5,084 nucleotides of DNA from an uncultured Bacteriovoracaceae bacterium (GTDB lineage Bacteria; Bdellovibrionota; Bacteriovoracia; Bacteriovoracales; Bacteriovoracaceae). This document shows positions 1 through 5,084 of this stretch, in pieces (positions within the stretch are counted from its first letter, which is position 1; every line of letters starts with the position of its first letter). The notes beneath the pieces are model-generated. The model was not told where the DNA came from. It searched no databases and saw only the letters and a list, made by a program, of their open reading frames with translations. Position numbers and translations under genes: made by a program. The stretch covers positions 1 through 5,084 of the forward strand of contig CALFYV010000163.1 of the NCBI GenBank assembly GCA_937952395.1. Reading direction: 5' to 3'.

Positions 1-16
1 GAAGGTTACCTTAAAT

Positions 17-43
17 AGTTTGGTATATCAAACTTTGCTTTTT
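17..43 (+). terminator. Possible terminator of an upstream gene
   Basis: A perfect 6-bp inverted repeat, AGTTTG (17-22) and CAAACT (29-34), encloses a 6-nt loop (GTATAT) and is followed by a five-T run at 39-43. It begins inside a TAG at 16-18 that would close a reading frame entering from the left edge (GAA GGT TAC CTT AAA TAG). The short AT-rich stem and the four bases between stem and T-run make this only a fair intrinsic terminator. Only five codons of any upstream gene are visible, so that gene is not annotated. Confidence 0.35.
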
Positions 44-139
44 GGCCTTTTCATTTTTACGTAAAAGTCCTTTGTTTTCAGTAAGATAGGTTATTCCCTT
101 TTGATTTATTTTTTCACTAACAAAAACCGATAAAGATCT

Positions 140-1213
140 GTGAAGTTAGGTCTTTTTCTCTTATTTTTACCACTTCTTCTTAAGGCGCAAGATCCTTATG
201 AGTACCTTTATTGTGAAGCTGACAAATGCTATAAAAATGTTTTTTCTGAAATTTCAACTTTGAGTGATTCCGTAAAGAAAATCTATGATTATTGGGCCAA
301 AGAGCATTTTGATCACTATCAAAACTATAAAAACAATTTAGACCGAAGAAATATTACACCTTCACTGGCCTTTTATCTTCAAGCTGAAGCTTTACGAGAT
401 TTCTTGCAGGAATGTGAATTCCTGTTAGGTGCCTCGAAAATGCAAGGACCTATTCATCTTATTCTCTCGGGACATGAATTTTATGGAGATGGACAAAATT
501 TTTCTCTAGCAGCAGAGTCATACAAACAAGATCTTATAAGAAAAAACTGCCCTGATAAAAATGAAGATTGCATAAAGCGTCACATTCATTTTTCAGATAT
601 GAGCAAAGAAAGATTCCACATCATTTTAGAAATTTTACCAGCAGGTTCTATTGCTAGTTTAACTATTTTTGCTCATGGGACTGAAAAACTTATTAATATC
701 GGTCCAAAAAATTTACTCCTACCCTCAATGTGGAGTCCTGATTTAAATATATCAAAAGAAGAGTGGATTCAATTATCTTTTGGAGGACTTTATACTGAAG
801 ACTTTTCAGGTGATAGCTCCTCCTTAAGTTCTTTACTTACACAAAAATTTTCTCCCAATAGCACTATTTCAATATACTCTTGCAATAGTGCTGATGGCGA
901 TGATTCTATTGCACGTCAAATAAGTAACGTTTCACAAAACTCAACGGTAAGTGCTTGCCGAGGGGGAATGAACTTCATTTACACAGAACCTGAGACAAAT
1001 AAAGTTCAAACAAATTTTTCAACTCCTGTGCCCTTCCATTCAAAAAATGTACAACTCATTCCCCGCCACAAAGAAGATTGGGTCACTATCAAAGATGGAC
1101 AATCTGCAAATGGTCTTACTAGACATTTTAATTTACTTGATGAGACTGTTCGTCTTGTGGGAAACGAAACTGTTAACGACTCCCTTGAGCAAATGAGTGA
1201 CAAAATCCTCTAA
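140..1213 (+). CDS. Secreted protein with possible caspase-like His/Cys dyad; probably truncated by a stop codon
   Basis: I do not recognise a named family. The protein has 357 residues from a GTG start. An in-frame TAA at 131-133 and a typical signal peptide right after the start (hydrophobic residues 4-14, likely cleavage after Ala16 in LLKAQ) fix that start, although there is no good ribosome binding site. The mature part begins with a charged, Tyr-rich region. The C-terminal half holds two beta-strand-like segments ending in SLTIFAHGTE (His179-Gly180) and STISIYSCNSADG (Cys248), followed by SACRGGMNFIY. A strand ending in His-Gly and a later strand ending in Ser-Cys is the arrangement seen in caspase-fold (clan CD, CHAT, C80) peptidases and in DUF4347-like domains, so a secreted cysteine-peptidase-like domain is a reasonable inference, not a proof. 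The frame continues open past the TAA at 1211-1213, so this may be the front of a broken gene. No cotranscribed neighbour is visible. Confidence 0.7.
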   Translation: MKLGLFLLFLPLLLKAQDPYEYLYCEADKCYKNVFSEISTLSDSVKKIYDYWAKEHFDHYQNYKNNLDRRNITPSLAFYLQAEALRDFLQECEFLLGASKMQGPIHLILSGHEFYGDGQNFSLAAESYKQDLIRKNCPDKNEDCIKRHIHFSDMSKERFHIILEILPAGSIASLTIFAHGTEKLINIGPKNLLLPSMWSPDLNISKEEWIQLSFGGLYTEDFSGDSSSLSSLLTQKFSPNSTISIYSCNSADGDDSIARQISNVSQNSTVSACRGGMNFIYTEPETNKVQTNFSTPVPFHSKNVQLIPRHKEDWVTIKDGQSANGLTRHFNLLDETVRLVGNETVNDSLEQMSDKIL

Positions 1214-1618
1214 ACACAGAAAGAGCAGATCGACAAACAGATTGTCCTAAGATTACTGACAGGTGGAGCTAATGAAGTAGAAATAGAAAAGGATGGCAAA
1301 AAACGTATTATGTATTTCACCTTAGACGAAGTAAGAGAGCTTAAAAAACTTGTTGGCTATTATGATATCAGTTTTGGAGCTTTCTATAACAGTAGCGTTA
1401 ATACAAAATGTCTTTTCAAGAAAGAGGCTTGCCAGAGTAAGACCGAGTTTTCCCAGAACGTTATTAAGAAAGTTGTGGAGCTGAGTGATTATGCGTACAA
1501 AAGGTACTACGCTAAAGAAAATTAAAAAATCTGGGATACCTCTCAAATCTTTTTCCAAGATTTTGCTAAGTCCAGAAACAACCATGACTTTCGTATCGAC
1601 TTACTCCTGACAAGATAA
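1214..1618 (+). pseudogene. In-frame continuation of the caspase-like gene beyond two TAA codons
   Basis: This stretch is in the same frame as the gene that starts at 140. After the TAA at 1211-1213 it reads 103 sense codons (TQKEQIDKQIVLRLL at the start, YAYKRYYAKEN at the end) to a TAA at 1523-1525. It then reads 30 more (KIWDTSQIFFQDFAKS onward) to a TAA at 1616-1618. The residues just before the first stop (SLEQMSDKIL) and just after it form one continuous charged amphipathic helix, as expected of a single protein. Either stop could come from one C-to-T change of a CAA glutamine codon. A separate small gene could start at the ATG at 1310 and end at 1525 (71 residues), but I see no ribosome binding site for it and the open frame extends well upstream. 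The second extension, of 30 codons, is short enough to be chance. A nonsense-inactivated C-terminal half is the simplest reading; stop-codon readthrough and sequencing error are alternatives. Confidence 0.55.
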
Positions 1619-1641
1619 AGTTAATTTTCTCTTTCTGTATT

Positions 1642-1662
1642 AAAATGAAGTGAACTTCTTTT
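1642..1662. terminator. Possible bidirectional terminator between convergent genes
   Basis: GAAG (1647-1650) pairs with CTTC (1655-1658) around a TGAA loop. Flanking AAAA (1642-1645) and TTTT (1659-1662) extend the stem, with T1646 bulged. Both strands therefore show a hairpin bordered by an A-run and a T-run. It lies 24 nt past the TAA at 1616-1618 and 13 nt past the stop of the convergent minus-strand gene, the expected place for a shared terminator. The GC part of the stem is only 4 bp, so strength is doubtful. Confidence 0.4.
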
Positions 1663-1675
1663 GAAAGTATATCAA

Positions 1676-2677
1676 TTATTCAAGGGATAATCGCAAGGTT
1701 TTTAAATAATCAAGAAACTCTACAAACTCTTTGCTTTGTATATCTACAATCTCTCGATAATTTGGGCCAAGATTATTAAACCAAGTATCATACTTGCTGT
1801 ACATGGGACCCATAAAAACTGGAGACCATTTTTTACTAAAGTTTTTTGCAATTTGAGTAACAAAATCGATACTTTGCCCAGAAGGAGTGCTTCCTAGAAA
1901 AACTTTGCTGACCTCAGATTCAATAACCCTGCCAGCTTCGATATAAATGTCATGAACATCATTTCTAAGTTTCATAAGAAACCTTGTACAGGCATAAGTA
2001 AAAAAGCGCTGGGTAGAATTCTGATTAACACATTCTAAATATGTTTCCCAATGAGCTACTTTTTCAAATTCTTCAATTTTTTTAATCAAAGATGTAAATA
2101 CAACAGGATTAGTTACATCATCACTTCCAAGTTTTCCATGATGAACAAGAAGGCTAACGGACTTAATGTTATTAGTGATGGTAGAAGGAGATGCAAATGC
2201 ACTTCTAGTTACGACATAGTCAGTAGGAACCTCCAGAGCTTTAATCTCATTTAACTCACCTTCACCATCGATAGAAATTGATTTGAGTTTTGCACTCAAA
2301 GTTCTTGCATATTGACCATGCTCTGAACATTTGGCCCGAAGCTCATCTCTAACCTCTTTTGAAGATGCGAACAGATCGCCAAACTTAAAGACTCCAGACT
2401 CATCCGTTTTAAAACGCAAACAAACATTATTTTCGCATGAGCGGGACACTGGTGAGTATCCTCCACCTGGACGAGTTTGTTCGTTGTACCAGTAAACACT
2501 ATAACTTACCTCAAAGCATGCTGTGCCTTCTGCTAATTTTTGATTTTCACCTACAGAATCAAGCACGTGCATACTAAAACTTCTATCGGCTACTTCAATC
2601 CCCTCACCGTTCTCATTCGTATAAGCTAAACTCAAAGTTAAAATAAAAATAAATAGTGTTATTGATAGTGTTTTCAT
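1676..2677 (-). CDS. Secreted six-cysteine protein of unknown function
   Basis: I do not recognise the family. From the ATG at 2675-2677 the protein has 333 residues and opens with a textbook signal peptide: MKTLSITLF, a hydrophobic core, then SLA with likely cleavage after residue 18. A longer reading from 2746 adds 23 residues ahead of the signal peptide and runs through a strong inverted repeat, so I prefer 2677. The mature chain has exactly six cysteines (54, 81, 86, 117, 216, 230), an even number that suits disulfides in a periplasmic or exported protein. An N-terminal region with a Gly-rich turn (PGGGYSP near 70-76) reads like a beta-rich domain. The part from about 190 is more helical and charged, and the C-terminus is Tyr/Trp-rich. 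No lipobox, membrane anchor or catalytic motif is evident. It converges on the secreted gene at 140 and has its own upstream region with a TATAAT box and hairpin. Confidence 0.75.
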   Translation of the reverse strand: MKTLSITLFIFILTLSLAYTNENGEGIEVADRSFSMHVLDSVGENQKLAEGTACFEVSYSVYWYNEQTRPGGGYSPVSRSCENNVCLRFKTDESGVFKFGDLFASSKEVRDELRAKCSEHGQYARTLSAKLKSISIDGEGELNEIKALEVPTDYVVTRSAFASPSTITNNIKSVSLLVHHGKLGSDDVTNPVVFTSLIKKIEEFEKVAHWETYLECVNQNSTQRFFTYACTRFLMKLRNDVHDIYIEAGRVIESEVSKVFLGSTPSGQSIDFVTQIAKNFSKKWSPVFMGPMYSKYDTWFNNLGPNYREIVDIQSKEFVEFLDYLKTLRLSLE

Positions 2678-2732
2678 ATGGCATTGATTATCCCATATTT
2701 TTAAATTGATCAATATAATTTGAAAATATGGG
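2676..2732 (-). promoter_or_regulatory. Leader inverted repeat with alternative pairing over the start codon
   Basis: On the + strand CCCATATTTT (2692-2701) and AAAATATGGG (2723-2732) are perfect 10-bp complements. Inside them AAATT (2703-2707) and AATTT (2717-2721) pair too, leaving one non-Watson-Crick position (T2702/G2722) and a 9-nt loop. In the minus-strand leader of the six-Cys gene, the second arm (ATATGG, 2698 to 2693) can instead pair with CCATAT at 2681 to 2676, which overlaps the first two bases of the AUG. The two pairings exclude each other, as in a translational on/off leader. A DNA operator is the other obvious reading. There is no T-run after the hairpin, so it is not an ordinary terminator. 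The repeats are seen directly; the function is inferred. Confidence 0.45.
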
Positions 2733-2773
2733 TAAAAGTGAAGCAATTTAATTTTGCCTTTTCCTTCAATAAT

Positions 2774-2779
2774 ATTATA
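2774..2779 (-). promoter_or_regulatory. Candidate -10 box for the six-Cys secreted gene
   Basis: The minus strand carries an exact TATAAT here. Initiation about 7 nt downstream would give a leader of roughly 90 nt that includes the inverted repeat at 2692-2732. No convincing -35 box is found 16-18 nt upstream (the best is TTCGGG). In AT-rich DNA an isolated TATAAT is weak evidence, so this is tentative. Confidence 0.3.
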
Positions 2780-2780
2780 A

Positions 2781-2870
2781 GGTTAGGTGCCATATGCCCG
2801 AACTACCCGAGAGACAAAACGACATCAAAAAAACACCAGCAAAATCCGCAAGATAAGCTGCCAGAGAGCC
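2781..2870. other. GC-rich intergenic island with MPELPE mini-ORF
   Basis: By hand count 2781-2880 has about 47 G+C per 100 bases, against about 22 in 2681-2780 and 16 in 2881-2980. In an AT-rich genome such an intergenic island can mark a structured RNA, a small gene or a gene remnant. On + a 20-codon ORF (2794-2856) begins MPELPE, has an AGGTG ribosome binding site at 2785-2789 (spacing 4), continues RQNDIKKTPAKSAR and stops at TAA. MPELPE is the start of Fpg/MutM DNA glycosylases (MPELPEVET), which use the exposed Pro2 as nucleophile, but nothing else of that enzyme is visible. On the minus strand a 28-codon Cys-rich frame (ATG at 2887-2889, TAG at 2803-2805) also crosses the island. I cannot tell which, if any, is expressed. 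Confidence 0.35.
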
Positions 2871-2917
2871 TTTCACACTTTTTTCTCATAATCTTCACAA
2901 TATTTATGAAATTTATT

Positions 2918-3529
2918 CTAATGAAGAAATTTTTCTAAAAATAAATTTAGAATTTTAAATAAATAGAATGAACTGGTAATAAAAAATGTATGGCCCACAA
3001 TGAGTAAGATTCCATCACATTCAACATGAGCTAAAGAAATGATAATAATGACTAATGAAGGTGGGAAGTTGGTCCCTGGTGGTAAAGGTAATGCTAAGAA
3101 TAGTCCGCTTAAACAAATAATAAATCCTGATATCTTTTTCATGGGCGAAAAGATTACAATTTTACTGAATCGAGGGCGAATAACAAATTCCAATTTCTGA
3201 CTAAGCATGGCCAAAAAATGAAACAATTTTGCTAAAAATTTACTTTCTAAGCTAATAGTAGAGAATTTTTTGGGTATGTATGGTGGGAAATTAAAAACAA
3301 TTCCTAAGCCTAGAAAAAAAATCAAAAGACCTAAAATGACTGAGAGTCCCGGCAGTGGTATTGGCAAAAGAAAAGGGGCTGAGAATATACAACACAAGAT
3401 AAAATGACCTTGGTTTGAAAAAAGCTTTAGCAACTCCCCTATTGTAATTGATTCTTTAGTTTGAGGATCACATACGATGGAAATTTCATGTAACTTGAGT
3501 GAAAGAACTGTTCCTTTAAAAGTTTTCAT
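2918..3529 (-). CDS. ExoD-family integral membrane protein
   Basis: The 203-residue protein matches the ExoD family (exopolysaccharide synthesis ExoD, Pfam PF06055) in length and layout. A short cytoplasmic N-terminus contains SITIGELLKLF (28-37). It is followed by the hallmark hydrophobic Pro-rich hairpin APFLLPIPLPGLSVILG (51-67) and a membrane segment to about residue 80. A linker with a basic stretch (FVIRPRFSK, 115-123) leads to a second hydrophobic half with LALPLPPGTNFPPS (145-158) and a conserved CDGILLIVGH (171-180), then a last membrane helix. ExoD was first described in rhizobia, where mutants alter exopolysaccharide and root-nodule invasion; its biochemical role is not established. 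The ATG lies 7 bp after the stop of the Na+/phosphate cotransporter gene, so the two are almost surely cotranscribed and perhaps translationally coupled. No strong ribosome binding site of its own is seen. Confidence 0.85.
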   Translation of the reverse strand: MKTFKGTVLSLKLHEISIVCDPQTKESITIGELLKLFSNQGHFILCCIFSAPFLLPIPLPGLSVILGLLIFFLGLGIVFNFPPYIPKKFSTISLESKFLAKLFHFLAMLSQKLEFVIRPRFSKIVIFSPMKKISGFIICLSGLFLALPLPPGTNFPPSLVIIIISLAHVECDGILLIVGHTFFITSSFYLFKILNLFLEKFLH

Positions 3530-3536
3530 TGATATC

Positions 3537-4724
3537 TTACCAACTCAAAACCAAGCACAATAATGGTATAACAAAAAATAAAACCATGACGTACAAGGGG
3601 CCTATAAGTCTGTTCCACTGTACTCCTTTGCTTAATAAGTTAGCACACAGTAATGGAATCTTTCTCATAGAAGGATGGACAAACCAAATAAGTAGACCAA
3701 AAAGGTTAAAAAATAAATGAACAAGGGCAATAGATAACCCCAGTATATTCCCTGTTAAAGAAGCAATGAGTGCGGTTGTGGTTGTACCAATATTAGCACC
3801 TATCGTTAGTGCATATACTCTACCAAGATTCAGAACCCCCGTTGCGGCAAGGGGCACAAGTAAAGATGTTGTAATAGAGCTTGATTGAACTGCAACTGTT
3901 ATCATGAATCCTAGAAAAATCGTAAAATACTCATTTTGAAATTTTTTATTCTCAAATATTCGATGATTATTTTTTGTAACAATTGAATTCATAATACTTA
4001 CAACAGCGGCGAGTGTTATGAAGATAATGGCCCCTGCCACAAATAATAAAGTGAATGTAGCAGTCACTTTTTCTAAATGAAAATAAGTCACAAAAAAGTC
4101 CTCTATTGTCTTTGCTACTGGTTGTATTGTACTTTTTAATGGCCCTGGATAAGTTAAATCAACTGATGTTGCGCCATGTATGTGAGAAGCGACATAAATG
4201 CTCAATCGACTAAGTGGAGCAAAAATAAGTTCAATAGGCAGAAGAACCAATACAGTCAAAATATTAAAAAAATCATGAATAGTCGCTGCGGCAAAGGCCC
4301 TTTGAAAATGACTCCCTTGTTTAATATGTCCCATAGAGACTAGAGTATTTGTTACTGTCGTTCCAATATTGGCCCCCATAATCATAGGAATCGCATTTGA
4401 AAATTGTATGCTGCCAACAGAAACAAGACCTACTATAATCGAAGTAGTAACAGAGGAACTTTGTACCAACACAGTCGCAAACATCCCCGCCATTAAAGAT
4501 ATAAATGGGTTGCTTGTTACATTTAATAATTTACCCACAATTTCATTACCACTGTAAGCAAAGCTGTTTTCTAAAATTTTAATTCCCACAAGAAACAAAA
4601 AAAGCAAGAAAAGAACAAAGCTGATTTTTAAGAAAAGATCGAGAGTCGGAAATTTTTTAATCTTGGAAAAAACCGTTAGAGCTTTAGAACAAAAAAAAGG
4701 CTTTTGAAGATGCGCAGATTTCAT
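3537..4724 (-). CDS. nptA: Na+/phosphate cotransporter (NptA type)
   Basis: This inner-membrane transporter belongs to the Na/Pi-cotransporter family (Pfam PF02690, related to animal SLC34/NaPi-II), which couples sodium to phosphate movement. The chain has 395 residues from the ATG at 4722-4724. The family's inverted duplication is plain: QSSSVTTS (88-95) with GANIGTT (117-123) in the first half, and QSSSITTS (280-287) with GANIGTT (309-315) in the second. Each is followed by a helix with a matching motif (HDFFNILTVLV and HLFFNLFGLLI). The QSSS motifs form the substrate and sodium site in the family. There is no C-terminal PhoU-like domain, so it is the short form. I choose 4724 over the ATG at 4754 because a strong GGAGG lies 5 nt before it. 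It is the first gene of an operon with the ExoD-family gene and is divergent from the pyrophosphatase gene. Confidence 0.92.
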   Translation of the reverse strand: MKSAHLQKPFFCSKALTVFSKIKKFPTLDLFLKISFVLFLLFLFLVGIKILENSFAYSGNEIVGKLLNVTSNPFISLMAGMFATVLVQSSSVTTSIIVGLVSVGSIQFSNAIPMIMGANIGTTVTNTLVSMGHIKQGSHFQRAFAAATIHDFFNILTVLVLLPIELIFAPLSRLSIYVASHIHGATSVDLTYPGPLKSTIQPVAKTIEDFFVTYFHLEKVTATFTLLFVAGAIIFITLAAVVSIMNSIVTKNNHRIFENKKFQNEYFTIFLGFMITVAVQSSSITTSLLVPLAATGVLNLGRVYALTIGANIGTTTTALIASLTGNILGLSIALVHLFFNLFGLLIWFVHPSMRKIPLLCANLLSKGVQWNRLIGPLYVMVLFFVIPLLCLVLSW

Positions 4725-4729
4725 AGAAA

Positions 4730-4734
4730 CCTCC
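4730..4734 (-). promoter_or_regulatory. Ribosome binding site deciding the nptA start
   Basis: On the minus strand GGAGG is followed by TTTCT and then the ATG at 4724. This is the best Shine-Dalgarno match in the window. It lies inside the 10-codon extension that would result from starting at 4754, which argues against that longer start. Confidence 0.75.
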
Positions 4735-4744
4735 ACTGCATTGA

Positions 4745-4773
4745 TTTGTAGCAAGTTATTACCACAAAATTAA
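4745..4773 (-). promoter_or_regulatory. Weak candidate promoter for the nptA-exoD operon
   Basis: On the minus strand TTAATT (4773 to 4768) and TACAAA (4750 to 4745) are separated by exactly 17 nt, as in a sigma-70 promoter. Initiation would fall near 4738, leaving a short leader that just contains the GGAGG. Matches to consensus are 3 of 6 and 4 of 6, so it is a guess supported mainly by spacing and position. The whole 4725-4857 gap is the divergent control region shared with the pyrophosphatase gene. It also shows GTTACC twice (4774-4779 and 4819-4824) but no recognisable Pho box. Confidence 0.25.
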
Positions 4774-4857
4774 GTTACCCCATAGCGATTATTTGTTAGT
4801 TTCGATTAAGAAATTTACGTTACCATGTAAAAAGGTCATTACAGTCTTAATATAACT

Positions 4858-5084
4858 ATGGTAAAACTAGGTATGACTCATTTATGGCATGATATTGAAC
4901 TAACAACTGATTTCTTAGAGTTTCAAGCTGTTATCGAAATTCCCAAGAATTCTAAAGTGAAATATGAAATCGATAAAGAAAAAGGAGTCCTTTGCGTTGA
5001 TAGGATTCTTTATAGTTCTGTTCACTATCCAAGTAATTATGGATTTTTACCACAAACACTAGCAGATGATGATGATGTTCTTGA
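4858..5084 (+). CDS. ppa: Family I inorganic pyrophosphatase, N-terminal part (runs off window)
   Basis: The first 75 residues of a soluble family I pyrophosphatase are present. The enzyme hydrolyses cytoplasmic pyrophosphate to two phosphates and so pulls biosynthetic reactions forward. Seen in order: LWHDIEL, then VIEIPKNSKVKYEIDKE, VDRIL, YPSNYGFLPQTL and ADDDDVL, cut off by the window end. Aligned by eye to the Escherichia coli enzyme, active-site residues are kept: E27 (E20), K35 (K29), R49 (R43), Y61 (Y55), D71 (D65) and D73 (D67). The codon cut by the window edge begins GA, so it can still supply the next Asp (D70). The start may be the ATG at 4858 or the one at 4873 (MTHLWHDIEL). Neither has a clear ribosome binding site, and an in-frame TAA at 4828-4830 bounds the choice. 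It is transcribed away from the phosphate cotransporter operon. Confidence 0.93.
   Translation, partial: MVKLGMTHLWHDIELTTDFLEFQAVIEIPKNSKVKYEIDKEKGVLCVDRILYSSVHYPSNYGFLPQTLADDDDVL

Noticed and set aside
1545..1564. AT-rich hairpin AAATCTT/AAGATTT with a short T-run after the stop at 1523-1525, as a terminator.
   Set aside because: The stem has only two GC pairs, the T-run is part of the stem, and it lies inside the continued open frame to 1618. The hairpin at 1642-1662 is a better candidate.
1322..1585. 87-codon minus-strand frame opposite the end of the caspase-like gene.
   Set aside because: It is the antisense shadow of the coding-like + frame, which has the more protein-like composition; no ribosome binding site was seen.
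140..1618. Use of UAA as a sense codon (altered genetic code) to explain the in-frame stops.
   Set aside because: The six-Cys gene and the phosphate cotransporter end at TAA at sensible positions, and no known bacterial code reassigns UAA.
2827..2860. Minus-strand CAGC...GCTG repeat before a seven-T run, as terminator of the nptA-exoD operon.
   Set aside because: The stem is only 4 bp around a 16-nt loop with three bases before the T-run. Too weak to call.
2720..2938. 72-codon + strand frame across the intergenic region.
   Set aside because: Low-complexity translation, no ribosome binding site, and it overlaps the end of the exoD-like gene in antisense. The shorter MPELPE frame in another phase has the better start context.
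4755..4857. Pho box or sigma-70 promoter for the pyrophosphatase gene.
   Set aside because: No CTGTCAT-like tandem repeats and no -35/-10 pair with acceptable match and spacing. The TATAAC at 4851-4856 sits too close to the ATG at 4858 to serve it.

Overview
The window is AT-rich chromosomal DNA from a Gram-negative-type bacterium. It holds two secreted or periplasmic proteins of unknown function and a phosphate/membrane gene group. AT-rich coding sequence, lineage-restricted secreted proteins with clear signal peptides, and ordinary housekeeping genes nearby would suit a Bdellovibrionota/Bacteriovorax-like predator or a relative. That placement is an inference from style, not from a marker gene. 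No rRNA, tRNA, CRISPR array, insertion sequence or phage gene was seen.

Layout. Positions 1-43 carry a small hairpin followed by a T-run, probably the terminator of a gene lying upstream. A secreted protein with a possible caspase-like His/Cys pair is read on + from a GTG at 140 to a TAA at 1211-1213. The same frame stays open for 103 more codons to a second TAA (1523-1525), and for 30 more to a third (1616-1618). The locus therefore looks like a longer gene broken by one or two nonsense codons. A hairpin at 1642-1662 sits between it and a convergent secreted protein of unknown family (1676-2677, minus).

Positions 2678-2917 form an intergenic region with two notable parts. One is a long inverted repeat just upstream of, and partly repeated across, the start codon of the minus-strand secreted gene. 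The other is a stretch of about 100 bp that is far richer in GC than its flanks and contains a tiny + strand ORF beginning MPELPE, the N-terminal signature of Fpg/MutM glycosylases.

Positions 2918-4724 hold a two-gene minus-strand operon: a Na+/phosphate cotransporter (nptA type), then, 7 bp after it, an ExoD-family membrane protein. Divergent from it at 4858, running off the window, is a family I inorganic pyrophosphatase (ppa). Pyrophosphatase makes phosphate from pyrophosphate in the cytoplasm and NptA moves phosphate across the inner membrane, so this divergent pair may form a phosphate-homeostasis neighbourhood.

The points most worth checking are the multiply interrupted caspase-like gene, the possible start-codon RNA switch at 2676-2732, and the GC-rich intergenic island with its MPELPE mini-ORF. 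None of these amounts to a demonstrated new system.
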